From Corynebacterium sp. (lineage in GTDB: Bacteria > Actinomycetota > Actinomycetes > Mycobacteriales > Mycobacteriaceae): a stretch of DNA of 62,703 nt. A program made the position numbers and the translations under genes. The stretch covers positions 1 through 62,703 of the forward strand of contig NZ_JALAGY010000095.1 in assembly GCF_022712195.1 (NCBI RefSeq), in the 5' to 3' direction. This document shows positions 51,496 to 60,170 of the stretch, one piece after another (within the stretch, counting starts at the first letter, position 1; each line of letters opens with the position of its first letter). The notes below the pieces were generated by a model. It saw only the letters and a list, made by a program, of their open reading frames with translations. It searched no databases and was not told the DNA's origin.

Positions 51496-52176
51496 TCAAG
51501 GCACCTCGGTCGCCGGCACGCCGTCGATGTCCAGACCGTAGCTGGCGACAGGCTCCGCCAGCCCGTCCGACAGTCGGTAGCGCATGCCCACCACACCGCA
51601 CTCCCCCTCCCGGAGCCGCTCCATGATGCCGGGGGAACGGTCCACGATGTGGTTGGCGATCTCCACGACGTGGTGCTTCTCGAAGTCCTCCCCCGTGTCC
51701 GCGCCCTGCGACCGGGCGGCCAGCAGAGACGGGGTGACCTTCTCGACCAGGACACGCTGGAAACCGGGGGGCATGCTGCCGGTGGCCAGGGCGGTCTGCG
51801 CGGCCGCGACGGCACCGCAGCTCTCGTGACCGAGCACCACCACCAGCGGGACGCCCAGCGACACCACCGCGAACTCGAGGGAGGCGAGCACCGACAGGTC
51901 GGTGATCTCCCCGGCGGTGCGGATCACGAAGAGGTCACCGAGGCCCTGGTCGAAGACGATCTCCACGGGGACCCGCGAGTCCGAGCACGCCAGGACCACG
52001 GCGTTGGGACGCTGGCCGCCGGTGAGCAGCTGCCGCCGTCCCCGGTCCTGGTTGGGGTGGGCGGAGTCCTCGTCCATGAAACGGCGGTTTCCCGCCATCA
52101 GCAGTTCCACGGCCTCCTGTGGTGTCAGGTGGCCGGCGTCGGTGGCACGGTCCGGTGCCGGTTGCTCAGAAGTCAT
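51496..52176 (-). CDS. Beta-class carbonic anhydrase
   Basis: A 226-residue zinc enzyme interconverting CO2 and bicarbonate. Ligands are Cys in VVLACSDSRVPVEIVFDQGLGDLFVIRTAG, with the Asp-Arg dyad, and His-x2-Cys in VVVLGHESCGAV. EAVELLMAGNRRFM is the usual beginning. The ATG is chosen at the family start, since a long in-frame extension upstream overlaps mutY. It is divergent from mutY. Confidence 0.93.
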   Translation of the reverse strand: MTSEQPAPDRATDAGHLTPQEAVELLMAGNRRFMDEDSAHPNQDRGRRQLLTGGQRPNAVVLACSDSRVPVEIVFDQGLGDLFVIRTAGEITDLSVLASLEFAVVSLGVPLVVVLGHESCGAVAAAQTALATGSMPPGFQRVLVEKVTPSLLAARSQGADTGEDFEKHHVVEIANHIVDRSPGIMERLREGECGVVGMRYRLSDGLAEPVASYGLDIDGVPATEVP

Positions 52177-52236
52177 GCGGACTATTGTGCCACCGCCTTT
52201 TGCCGGGCGCCCGTCCGTGCGGCACAGTAGGGACCA

Positions 52237-53235
52237 GTGGACACCGTGACGACAGACGACACCCCCGCCACCGCCGGCACCGCGACCTCCCTGGGGTCGG
52301 TGCTGAACCGGTGGTACGACGGGCACGCCCGCGACCTCCCGTGGCGCGAGCCGGACACCACACCGTGGGCCGTCCTGCTCAGCGAGATCATGTCCCAGCA
52401 GACCCCCGTCGCCCGGGTCATCCCGTTGTGGACCGCCTGGCTGGAACGGTGGCCGACCCCGGCCGACCTCGCCGAGGCCCCCACCGACGAGATCCTGCGC
52501 GCCTGGGCGAACCTCGGGTACCCGCGACGGGCCCTGCGCCTGCGCGACTGTGCACGGGCCATCGTCGCCGACCACGGCGGCAGGGTCCCGGACACCGTCC
52601 CGGAGCTCCTCGCCCTGCCGGGGATCGGCGACTACACCGCCCGCGCCGTGGCGGCCTTCGCCTTCGACCACGCGGTCCCGGTGGTCGACACCAACGTGAG
52701 ACGTGTCCACCGCCGCCTCGCCCGGGGAGAATACCTGCAGGGCCCGGCCAAGGCCGGGGACCTCGCCGACGTCGCCGACCTGATGCCCTGGGTCGACGAG
52801 GACCCGGGTCTGGCCCGGCGTGGATACCGCAACCCCCGTCACGACCCGCAGGCCCACGGGGAGGCACTGGGCATGTGTGCCTCGCTCATGGAACTCGGCG
52901 CCACCGTGTGCACCGCACGGTCCCCGCGGTGCGACGCGTGCCCGGTGGCCGACCGCTGCCGCTGGATCGCCCTCGGCCGTCCGGCGCCCAGCGCCGCGGA
53001 GACCGCGGCCGCGAAGAAGAGGGTGCAGAAGTTCGAGGGCACCGACCGCCAGGTCCGGGGCAGGATCATGGCGATCCTCCGCGCCGACGGTGCCACCGAC
53101 GTCACCGCCGACGCGTTCGCCGCCACCAGTGACGACGCCGACCAGCGCGCCCGCGCACTGACGTCGCTGGTCGCCGACGGGCTCGTGACACAGGAGGGCG
53201 CCGGCCCCACCGCCCGTTACCGACTACCTCGGTGA
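52237..53235 (+). CDS. mutY: A/G-specific adenine glycosylase
   Basis: A 332-residue HhH-GPD DNA glycosylase removing A opposite 8-oxoG. It contains LPWREPDTTPWAVLLSEIMSQQTPVARV with the catalytic Glu, ALPGIGDYTARAVAAFAFDHAVPVVDTNVRRV with the catalytic Asp, and the iron-sulphur motif Cys-x6-Cys-x2-Cys-x5-Cys in CTARSPRCDACPVADRC. The C-terminal part is shorter than in E. coli MutY, as in other corynebacteria. A GTG start is used. Confidence 0.94.
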   Translation: MDTVTTDDTPATAGTATSLGSVLNRWYDGHARDLPWREPDTTPWAVLLSEIMSQQTPVARVIPLWTAWLERWPTPADLAEAPTDEILRAWANLGYPRRALRLRDCARAIVADHGGRVPDTVPELLALPGIGDYTARAVAAFAFDHAVPVVDTNVRRVHRRLARGEYLQGPAKAGDLADVADLMPWVDEDPGLARRGYRNPRHDPQAHGEALGMCASLMELGATVCTARSPRCDACPVADRCRWIALGRPAPSAAETAAAKKRVQKFEGTDRQVRGRIMAILRADGATDVTADAFAATSDDADQRARALTSLVADGLVTQEGAGPTARYRLPR

Positions 53236-53284
53236 CGGGCCGGCGGGACCGGCGCCCTGTGCGGACCTCCGCGGGGAACGACGG

Positions 53285-55936
53285 CTAGTCGCGGTGCTCC
53301 CCGGCGGCGACGTCCTGGATCTCGGGGAGGTCGCTCTCGTCGGTCGCCGCCTCGATGACGTTCTCCTGCGCCTCGTCGGCACCGTCGACCGGCTCGGCCG
53401 CGATCTCCGGCAGCGGCTTCGGTCGGGAACCGAAGACGAACTTCGCGCCCTCGCCCTTACCGGTGCCGTCCCAGTTCTCGACGTCCACGGTGACGATCTC
53501 GCCGGCACCCAACTCGCCGAACAGGATCTTCTCGGACAGGTGGTCCTCGATCTCCCGCTGGATCGTCCTACGCAGCGGACGGGCACCCAGCACCGGGTCG
53601 AAGCCGCGGACCGCCAGCAGGCTCTTCGCGTCCTCCGACAGTTCCAGACCCATGTCCTTCTCCGCCAGTGCGTTGCGCACCCGGCCGGTCAGCAGGTCGA
53701 CCATCTGGACGATCTGCTCCCGGGTGAGCTGGTGGAAGACCACGATGTCGTCGATACGGTTGAGGAACTCCGGGCGGAAGTGCTTCTTCAGCTCGTCGTT
53801 GACCTTCGACTTCATGCGGTCGTACTGGGCGTCCTCGTCGGCCTCGCCGGCACCGGAGAAGCCCATGCCCACGGCCTTGGAGATGTCCCTGGTGCCCAGG
53901 TTCGAGGTGAAGATCAGGACGGTGTTCTTGAAGTCCACCATCCGGCCCTGACCGTCGGTGAGACGGCCGTCCTCGAGGACCTGCAGCAAGGTGTTGTAGA
54001 TCTCCGAGTGCGCCTTCTCGATCTCGTCGAAGAGGACCACGGAGAACGGCTTACGCCGCACCTTCTCGGTGAGCTGGCCGCCCTCGTCGTAGCCGACGTA
54101 TCCGGGAGGTGCACCGAACAGCCGCGACGCGGTGAACTTGTCGTGGAACTCGCCCATGTCGATCTGGATCAGCGAGTCGTCGTCGCCGAACAGGAACTCC
54201 GCCAGCGCCTTCGACAGCTCGGTCTTACCGACACCGGACGGGCCGGCGAAGATGAACGAACCGCTCGGACGCTTCGGGTCCTTCAGCCCCGCACGGGTAC
54301 GACGGATCGCACGGGAGACCGCCTTGACCGCGTCGTCCTGGCCGATGATCCGCTTGTGCAGCTCATCCTCCATGTGCAGCAGCCGCGTGGACTCCTCCTC
54401 GGTGAGCCGGACCACGGGGATGCCCGTCCAGGTGCCCAGCACCTCGGCGATCTGCTCCTCACCGACCTCGGCGACGTCGTCGAGCTCTCCGGCGCGCCAC
54501 TGCTTCTCCTTCTCCGCACGCTCCTCGGTGAGCTTGCGCTCGTCGTCGCGCAGGGCGGCCGCCTTCTCGAAGTCCTGGTCGTCGATGGCCGCCTCCTTGG
54601 CGCGACGGACCTCGGCGATCCGGTCGTCGACGTCCTGGATCGCCTTCGGGGCGGTCATACGCTTGATGCGCATACGCGCACCGGCCTCGTCGATGAGGTC
54701 GACGGCCTTGTCCGGCAGGAACCGGTCGTTGATGTACCGGTCCGACAGCCGCGCCGCCGCCGCGAGGGCGCCGTCGGTGATGGAGACCCGGTGGTGGGCC
54801 TCGTACCGGTCACGGAGACCCTTGAGGATCTCGATCGTCATCTCGGCACTGGGCTCGGGAACCTGCACCGGCTGGAAACGGCGCTCGAGGGCCGCGTCCT
54901 TCTCGATGTGCTTGCGGTACTCGTCCAGGGTCGTCGCACCGATGGTCTGCAACTCGCCACGGGCCAGCTTCGGCTTGAGGATGCTGGCCGCGTCGATCGC
55001 GCCTTCGGCGGCACCCGCACCGACGAGCGTGTGGATCTCGTCGATGAACAGGATGATGTCGCCGCGCTGGTTGATCTCCTTGAGGACCTTCTTCAGCCGC
55101 TCCTCGAAGTCACCGCGGTAGCGGGAACCGGCGACCAGCGACCCCAGGTCCAGCGAGTAGAGCTGCTTGTCCTTGAGGGTCTCCGGCACCTTGCCGTTGA
55201 CGATGTCCAGGGCGAGGCCCTCGACGACGGCGGTCTTGCCCACACCGGGTTCACCGATGAGGACCGGGTTGTTCTTGGTACGGCGCGAGAGCACCTGCAT
55301 GATGCGCTCGACTTCCTTCTCACGGCCGACGACCGGGTCCAGCTTGCCGTCCTTGGCCGCCTGGGTCAGGTTACGGCCGAACTGGTCCAGGACCAGCGAG
55401 TTGGACTTCTGGCCGGGCTTGCCGCCCGAACCGGAGTCCGCGGACTGGCCGACACCGGCGGTGGCGGGCTCGTCCGGGGCGGACTCGGGCTCGGTGCCCT
55501 CGTAGCCCGACAGCAGCTGGATGACCTGCTGACGCACCCGGGACAGGTCCGCGCCGAGCTTGACCAGCACCTGTGCCGCCACGCCCTCACCCTCGCGGAT
55601 GAGGCCCAGCAGGATGTGCTCGGTGCCGATGTACTTGTGGCCGAGCTGCAGCGCCTCACGGAGCGCCAGCTCCAGGACCTTCTTGGCCCGGGGCGTGAAC
55701 GGGATGTACCCGCTCGGCGGGTGCCCGCCGGTGCCGATGATGTCCTCGACCTCGGTGCGCACGGCCTCCAGGGAAATGCCCATGGATTCGAGAGCCTTGG
55801 CGGCGACGCCCTCACCCTCGTGGATCAGCCCCAGCAGGATGTGCTCGGTGCCGATGTAGTTGTGGTTGAGCGCGCGGGCTTCTTCCTGCGCCAGGACGAC
55901 GACCCGTCGCGCACGGTCGGTGAACCTCTCGAACAT
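53285..55936 (-). CDS. clpC: ClpC AAA+ protease ATPase subunit
   Basis: An 883-residue unfoldase for ClpP. Two N-terminal Clp repeats ([37 protein letters not shown] and its second copy near residue 80) are followed by AAA1 with GEPGVGKT, a UVR-containing middle region, and AAA2 with [14 protein letters not shown]. The sensor and hydrophobic loop sequences are conserved. The start has GAGGGAGA at 7 nt. In C. glutamicum clpC is activated by ClgR (recalled). The tail after AAA2 is extended by about 60 acidic residues. Confidence 0.97.
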   Translation of the reverse strand: MFERFTDRARRVVVLAQEEARALNHNYIGTEHILLGLIHEGEGVAAKALESMGISLEAVRTEVEDIIGTGGHPPSGYIPFTPRAKKVLELALREALQLGHKYIGTEHILLGLIREGEGVAAQVLVKLGADLSRVRQQVIQLLSGYEGTEPESAPDEPATAGVGQSADSGSGGKPGQKSNSLVLDQFGRNLTQAAKDGKLDPVVGREKEVERIMQVLSRRTKNNPVLIGEPGVGKTAVVEGLALDIVNGKVPETLKDKQLYSLDLGSLVAGSRYRGDFEERLKKVLKEINQRGDIILFIDEIHTLVGAGAAEGAIDAASILKPKLARGELQTIGATTLDEYRKHIEKDAALERRFQPVQVPEPSAEMTIEILKGLRDRYEAHHRVSITDGALAAAARLSDRYINDRFLPDKAVDLIDEAGARMRIKRMTAPKAIQDVDDRIAEVRRAKEAAIDDQDFEKAAALRDDERKLTEERAEKEKQWRAGELDDVAEVGEEQIAEVLGTWTGIPVVRLTEEESTRLLHMEDELHKRIIGQDDAVKAVSRAIRRTRAGLKDPKRPSGSFIFAGPSGVGKTELSKALAEFLFGDDDSLIQIDMGEFHDKFTASRLFGAPPGYVGYDEGGQLTEKVRRKPFSVVLFDEIEKAHSEIYNTLLQVLEDGRLTDGQGRMVDFKNTVLIFTSNLGTRDISKAVGMGFSGAGEADEDAQYDRMKSKVNDELKKHFRPEFLNRIDDIVVFHQLTREQIVQMVDLLTGRVRNALAEKDMGLELSEDAKSLLAVRGFDPVLGARPLRRTIQREIEDHLSEKILFGELGAGEIVTVDVENWDGTGKGEGAKFVFGSRPKPLPEIAAEPVDGADEAQENVIEAATDESDLPEIQDVAAGEHRD

Positions 55937-55964
55937 TTGCTCTCCCTCGCTTCAAGGTCCGGAT

Positions 55965-56008
55965 GTGGGGACCACCTTAGTGACTCGGCGTCCCCACGTT
56001 GAGTCACT
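55965..56008. promoter_or_regulatory. Interleaved inverted repeats in the clpC promoter region
   Basis: GTGGGGAC (55965-55972) matches GTCCCCAC (about 55991-55998), and AGTGACTC (55979-55986) matches GAGTCACT (56001-56008). The two pairs interlock. On the minus strand TTGTAC and TAAGGT in this region could be the clpC -35 and -10. It is not a CIRCE element. Confidence 0.45.
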
Positions 56009-56060
56009 TTGTACAACGGCGCCTCTCCTGAGCTTGTTCCCTGGCCCACGACCCCCTCCT

Positions 56061-56096
56061 GACCCCACTTCACCCCAGGTGAGGGGCGGTTTTTTA
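56061..56096 (+). terminator. Plus-strand terminator with no upstream plus-strand gene
   Basis: TCACC-CCA-GGTGA, extended by CCCC/GGGG pairing across a bulge, is followed by TTTTTT. The only upstream gene, clpC, runs the other way, so the terminated RNA is either a short transcript from the clpC promoter region or the leader of the acyl-CoA synthetase gene. Confidence 0.55.
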
Positions 56097-56274
56097 TGCG
56101 GCCGGCGAGGTTGTACGCCGTCAGCGAACAGGCGTTTTCCCCCTCACCGGCCCCGCAAACAGCTATTCCGGCGAAACGAACCATTTTTATCTGTAACCTG
56201 TCATACATGACCCGGTCCCGAGAGCGGACTGTCACACCACACGCTGGAACCTCAGCCCGAGACAAAGGAGCACC

Positions 56275-58041
56275 ATGAGCGGATCCGAACCCGCAGTCAC
56301 GCTGAAACAACTTCCGCAACTCGCAGAAGGAGCCATCCCCCTCTTCAAGTCCGGTGTCTTCGGCGCGATGGGCCCCGTCGCGGCGGGCAAGGCCCTGAAG
56401 GCGATCGCCCAGTGGTCGTTCACCCCGGCGGGACTGCTGGCGATCGGCGCAGCACAGGACCCCCACCACACCGCGATCCTCGACGACGCAGGCTCCATCA
56501 CCTACGGCGAACTCCACGACCAGACGAACAAGCTTGCCGAGGCGCTGTACCGGACCGGGGTCCGCGAACGCGACAAGATCGGAATGCTCAGCCGCAACCA
56601 CCGCGGGTTCATCATGACCCTGTGCGCCCACGGCCGCCTCGGCACCGACATCGTCCTGTTCAACACCGGCGCCTCGGCCGAGCAGACCCGTGCCGTCATG
56701 AAGGAGCAGAAGATCGACCTGCTCTTCATCGACGAGGAGTTCATCCCCCTGCTGCCCAAGGGCTTCGACGAGTGCCCGGTGATCATCAACTGGGAGGAGG
56801 ACCACGACACCGCCGCCGCCCCCCTCTCCGAGGAGGAGCGTGAGGCCCGGGCCGCCGACATCGAGTACGCCAGTAACGTCTCCGACGCGCAGAAGAACGA
56901 GGACCACGCCACCAGGAACCCGGACTGGCCGACACTGACGGAGGTCCTGCGCACCGGACCGGCCGAGTCGAAGATCCCGGCACGCCCCCGACGCGGGCGC
57001 ACGATCATCCTGACCTCCGGCACCACCGGCACCCCGAAGGGCGCCCGCCGCCCGGAGCCGAAGACCTACCTGCCGGCGTCGTCCATCATGTCCCGGATCC
57101 CGCTGAAGCACCACCGCGGCTACTACGTGCCGGCGCCGATGTTCCACCTCTGGGGCTTCTGCCAGATCCAGCTCGGGCTGGCACTGCGCGCGACGTTCAT
57201 CCTGCAGCGCAAGTTCTCGCCGCGTGCCGCGGTGAAGCTCATCGAGGCGAACCGCCCGGCGAACATCGCCATCGTGCCGACCCAGCTCCGCCGCCTGCTC
57301 GAGGCCGTGCCGGAGAACTTCAACCCGGGCGTGAAGTCCATCGTCGCCTGCGGCGAGGCGCTCCCGCCCCGCGTCATCCGGGACACGCACGAGAAGTTCG
57401 GCAAGGTGCTCTACAACCTCTACGGGTCCACCGAGATCAGCTGGGCCTCGATCGCCCAGCCCCACGAGCTCGAGGAGCACCCCACCACCGCCGGCAAGCC
57501 CCCGATGGCCACCGTCCTGAAGATCGTCGACGACGAGGGCAACGAAGTGCCCGAGGGTGTCGTCGGCCGTGTCTTCGTCGGCAACGACCTGCTGTTCGAG
57601 GGCTACACCCGGCCCGGTGTGGACAAGGAGAACCTCAACGGCCTGGTCTCCACCGGTGACCTGGGCTACTACGAGGACGGGCTGTTCTACCTCGCCGGGC
57701 GCAGCGACGACATGATCGTCTCCGGTGGTGAGAACGTCTACCCGCAGGAGTCCGAGGACGTCATCTCCGACATGCCCGAGGTCTACGAGGTCGCTGTCCA
57801 CGGTGTCGAGGACCCCGAGTTCGGGCAGGCGCTCGCCGCCTACGTCGTCCTCAATGACGAGGACAAGGACCGCGAAGGTTTCGAGGAGCGTGCGAAGGCC
57901 GCCGTGAAGGCCAAGCTGGCCCGCCACAACGTCCCGCGCTACTTCGTGTTCATGGACGAGCTGCCGCGCAACGCCGTGGGCAAGATCGTCCCGCGCGAAC
58001 TCCCGGCGGTCGACAACGGCATGGGCACCGACGCCGCCTAG
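56275..58041 (+). CDS. Acyl-CoA synthetase (AMP-binding, FadD type)
   Basis: A 588-residue adenylate-forming enzyme activating fatty acids. The P-loop reads TIILTSGTTGTPKGARRPEP, the substrate region YYVPAPMFHLWGFCQIQLGLALRATFIL, the adenine motif LYNLYGSTEISWASIAQP. The closing blocks are STGDLGYYEDGLFYLAGRSDDMIVSGGENVYP and the catalytic Lys in PRNAVGKIVPRELP. It resembles mycobacterial FadD2-like ligases. AAAGGAG precedes the ATG at 7 nt. A very strong terminator follows. The truncated acyl-CoA dehydrogenase downstream is a plausible former partner. Confidence 0.93.
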   Translation: MSGSEPAVTLKQLPQLAEGAIPLFKSGVFGAMGPVAAGKALKAIAQWSFTPAGLLAIGAAQDPHHTAILDDAGSITYGELHDQTNKLAEALYRTGVRERDKIGMLSRNHRGFIMTLCAHGRLGTDIVLFNTGASAEQTRAVMKEQKIDLLFIDEEFIPLLPKGFDECPVIINWEEDHDTAAAPLSEEEREARAADIEYASNVSDAQKNEDHATRNPDWPTLTEVLRTGPAESKIPARPRRGRTIILTSGTTGTPKGARRPEPKTYLPASSIMSRIPLKHHRGYYVPAPMFHLWGFCQIQLGLALRATFILQRKFSPRAAVKLIEANRPANIAIVPTQLRRLLEAVPENFNPGVKSIVACGEALPPRVIRDTHEKFGKVLYNLYGSTEISWASIAQPHELEEHPTTAGKPPMATVLKIVDDEGNEVPEGVVGRVFVGNDLLFEGYTRPGVDKENLNGLVSTGDLGYYEDGLFYLAGRSDDMIVSGGENVYPQESEDVISDMPEVYEVAVHGVEDPEFGQALAAYVVLNDEDKDREGFEERAKAAVKAKLARHNVPRYFVFMDELPRNAVGKIVPRELPAVDNGMGTDAA

Positions 58042-58077
58042 CCCCGGCGTCCCCCACCGGGCCCGGAAGCGGCCCAG

Positions 58078-58112
58078 AAGCGGCCCGCAGACACACTGTC
58101 TGCGGGCCGCTT
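58078..58112 (+). terminator. Strong terminator after the acyl-CoA synthetase gene
   Basis: A perfect 16-bp stem, AAGCGGCCCGCAGACA with its complement, around a CAC loop, 36 bp after the stop. Confidence 0.85.
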
Positions 58113-58204
58113 CGTCGTGTGACCGACCGGGGACAGTGCCTGCCCGGATTCGAGTATCCTCCGTGGTTACCACCGTCAGCCCTCCTCCCCAGCCGGAGTA
58201 CACG

Positions 58205-58336
58205 ATGACCCCAGACCACCGGAAACCCAGGCCCAGCGTGCTGCTCGTCATCGGCAGCGTCGTGCTCACCGTCCTCGCCATCCCCGGCGGGGTGTTCATC
58301 GCCCTGTTCATCCTGTCCCTCCTGCTCCGGATCTGA
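58205..58336 (+). CDS. 43-residue single-helix membrane protein
   Basis: A short charged head (MTPDHRKPRPS) followed by one long hydrophobic stretch of about 30 residues with an internal PGG (VLTVLAIPGGVFIALFILSLLL). No family was assigned. It lies between two hairpins, is codon-typical for the genome, and could be a small membrane-complex subunit or regulator. Confidence 0.5.
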   Translation: MTPDHRKPRPSVLLVIGSVVLTVLAIPGGVFIALFILSLLLRI

Positions 58337-58358
58337 GATCAGGCGGGCGGCAGAGGAG

Positions 58359-58389
58359 ACCCCCGTCGTCACGCCAGTGCGACGGGGGT
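58359..58389 (+). terminator. Hairpin after the 43-residue gene
   Basis: ACCCCCGTCG/CGACGGGGGT, a 10-bp stem with an 11-nt loop; no T-tract. Confidence 0.5.
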
Positions 58390-58592
58390 CCGGTACAGCG
58401 ACGACGGCTGGCGGCGTCGCCGGGTGTTCCCGGTGCACGTGTCGGCCGACACCGGGAACGTTCCACTGTGCGCGACCATGGGACTGGAGGCGCCGTGCCG
58501 ATACTAACCAAGACAGTTGCCGGGTGATCGTGGTTCACCCCCGTCCCGAGCCCCCGGCGACTGTGGTGCGGGGCGGTGTGAACAGCGCAGAA
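58390..58592. other. Gene-free segment
   Basis: High G+C DNA between two terminator-like hairpins. Apart from a GTGTCGGCCGACAC palindrome, no gene or promoter was convincing. Confidence 0.4.
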
Positions 58593-58622
58593 CGGCCCCC
58601 GGTCGAAGGTGACCGGGGGCCG
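58593..58622 (-). terminator. Terminator of the truncated acyl-CoA dehydrogenase gene
   Basis: CGGCCCCCGGTC/GACCGGGGGCCG, a perfect 12-bp stem with a 6-nt loop, 20 bp beyond the minus-strand stop. It survives although the gene body is gone. Confidence 0.7.
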
Positions 58623-58641
58623 CGGCAGTCGCGCTGCTGTG

Positions 58642-58737
58642 CTACTTCAGCTGTGCGGAGGTGAGCTCCAGCTCACGGCGTGCGACGACCAGCTGCTGGA
58701 TCTGCTGGGTGCCCTCGAAGATGTCGAGGATACTACA
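58642..58737 (-). pseudogene. Acyl-CoA dehydrogenase, C-terminal remnant
   Basis: Only about 30 codons remain, reading ILDIFEGTQQIQQLVVARRE and then LELTSAQLK before the stop. This is the characteristic last helix of acyl-CoA dehydrogenases (EGT-Q-Q). Upstream of about 58737 the frame continues for some 35 codons, but the residues no longer resemble the family. The break marks the junction with the A+T-richer island. A full gene would have run through about 1.1 kb now replaced. The nearby acyl-CoA synthetase suggests a former beta-oxidation pair. Confidence 0.8.
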
Positions 58738-58854
58738 GGGGGTGCAGTTCACAGCTCCGCCGCAGGTCAACCGGGTCGCCTGGAACGCCTGACAGCGCCT
58801 TAAAGGTGCGGAACGCGATCTGGTGCGGGATGGATGCGGGATGAACATGCCCCC

Positions 58855-59127
58855 TCCTTCGCGCCGAGGACGACGAAACCCCTACCGACGCTGCCAACCA
58901 CATAGCGCACGGAAGACTCCCGGGCCGGCCGAAGGTTAGACCGCGATCATCGCGGCAGCTCCTACAAGGTGGCGGTCAATCCGTCACATTGTCGAGCATC
59001 AGGGCCGGTGTCAGGAAGAGTCGACGAGCGGTAGACCACAGACACCGGCGCCGCCCCGTTAGAGAAACACTCCTCTTCCCCAAGACTCGCTAGCCAAGCG
59101 AAGTGTCGGCGAAGTTGCATGACGAAT
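58855..59127. other. Gene-free island DNA next to the junction
   Basis: No convincing gene. Short frames on both strands do not resemble known proteins, and no terminal inverted repeats of an insertion sequence were seen. Confidence 0.3.
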
Positions 59128-60057
59128 CTATGCCTTCGGCGGCACCGCATTCTTTAGAAAAGCCAGTTGTTCCTCAATGATATTCGAGAACAATGGTTCG
59201 ACATAAGGGTCGAAATGTCCGCCCTTATGAACATGGATTGTGGAATCTGGAATCTTGAGTGCAGCTCTTAAGGCTACTCTGGCAGGAGTTACTGCATCCT
59301 CGGACATTATTTGAACCAGCGCTGGGCAACGAATGTCTGCAGCATTCCTCGCCGGCGAGTACAGTCCGATCCGCACCAGAATTCGAGCGGCCACCGTCTC
59401 CGGGTAGTCGCCGTGGGAGAGCCCGGACGCCTCGAGCATTCGGTCTAGTCCGAGCATCGCGTCGGGTGAACTCATGACCGCGACTTCCCCCGGGTGTCCG
59501 ACAGAGTTGATGTACCTCGGCTTTCGGCGGAAGATGGCCCTAATCTGGTCCTCCATGGCCAGCGGAGCTACACGCAACGCGTTGCGCAATCCAGTGGCCC
59601 GCACGGCAGCAGGCCCGCTTACATGCGGAACCTGAGCAATAACCGCTGCGAATCCCTCACCACTGCCCGCCAAGCTCAGAACATGCCCACCTGCGAATGA
59701 AGTCCCCCACCCTACCAGTTGGGCCGGATCCACTCCGTCAAGCGAACGCGCATATGCGACGGCATTCCGCCAATCTTCATGCTGCTTCGCAATGTCCAGC
59801 AATTGTCGTGGCTCACCTTCGCTTTCGCCGAAATGGCGATAGTCAAACACGACCACCGTATAGCCTGCTCGGACGAAGGCTTCGGCGTACACGTACAGTG
59901 CCACGGCACGTGGTGTGCCGAACCCGTGCGCCATCACCACCGCGGGCGTCTCTGCACTGCTGTTAGTCGGACGGAACACGGCGACAGCGCAACGCGTCCC
60001 TCCTGAGGTAAACCATTCATCCGAACGGGTGTAGGCGGGGCTTTCGGGGGCTATCAT
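59128..60057 (-). CDS. Alpha/beta hydrolase under TetR control
   Basis: A 309-residue hydrolase. VVMAHGFGTPRAVALYVYAEAF is the oxyanion region, FDYRHFGESEG the family-conserved turn, GWGTSFAGGHVLSLA the nucleophile elbow (Ser in GTSFAG), and MSEDAVTP and KGGHFDPYVEP supply the acid and His. It resembles the DltE/YcjY and polyketide-type hydrolases seen beside TetR regulators. AGGAAGAGG precedes the ATG at 60057. Base composition is clearly less G+C-rich than core genes, as expected for an acquired gene. It is divergent from tetR with paired operators between. Confidence 0.87.
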   Translation of the reverse strand: MIAPESPAYTRSDEWFTSGGTRCAVAVFRPTNSSAETPAVVMAHGFGTPRAVALYVYAEAFVRAGYTVVVFDYRHFGESEGEPRQLLDIAKQHEDWRNAVAYARSLDGVDPAQLVGWGTSFAGGHVLSLAGSGEGFAAVIAQVPHVSGPAAVRATGLRNALRVAPLAMEDQIRAIFRRKPRYINSVGHPGEVAVMSSPDAMLGLDRMLEASGLSHGDYPETVAARILVRIGLYSPARNAADIRCPALVQIMSEDAVTPARVALRAALKIPDSTIHVHKGGHFDPYVEPLFSNIIEEQLAFLKNAVPPKA

Positions 60058-60109
60058 GCTGGCCTCTTCCTGGTGGGGGAGTGTCGCCAAGTCGGGACGA
60101 GGCAACCTT

Positions 60110-60126
60110 CTTGATTAACGTTCAAG
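60110..60126. promoter_or_regulatory. TetR operator copy 1
   Basis: CTTGATTAACGTTCAAG, an inverted repeat with CTTGA/TCAAG arms, nested in TTCTTGA...TTCAAGAA. It lies on the hydrolase side of the gap. Confidence 0.7.
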
Positions 60127-60140
60127 AACCATAGCAGCCT

Positions 60141-60157
60141 CTTGATCGTCATTCAAG
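60141..60157. promoter_or_regulatory. TetR operator copy 2
   Basis: CTTGATCGTCATTCAAG shares CTTGAT, the same 17-bp span and the TTCAAG arm with copy 1. It is 31 bp downstream of it (about three helical turns) and abuts the tetR -10. Confidence 0.7.
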
Positions 60158-60158
60158 G

Positions 60159-60164
60159 TATAGT
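60159..60164 (+). promoter_or_regulatory. -10 element of tetR
   Basis: TATAGT ends 6 nt before the GTG at 60171, next to operator copy 2. Confidence 0.55.
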
Positions 60165-60170
60165 TGCAAC

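Noticed and set aside
51496..52857. Carbonic anhydrase extended to 52857
   Set aside because: The extra 227 residues are antisense to mutY and lack family similarity.
53294..56002. 902-codon plus-strand frame opposite clpC
   Set aside because: Antisense shadow of clpC; repetitive Leu/Val/Asp/Arg composition and no recognisable motif.
55825..58311. 828-codon minus-strand frame opposite the acyl-CoA synthetase
   Set aside because: Spans the clpC promoter and the whole synthetase gene in antisense; no family features.
58642..58848. 68-residue gene at the island junction
   Set aside because: Only its last 30 residues are meaningful (acyl-CoA dehydrogenase end); the rest is chance continuation into island DNA.
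58855..59127. Insertion-sequence remnant
   Set aside because: No transposase motif or terminal inverted repeats could be identified by reading.
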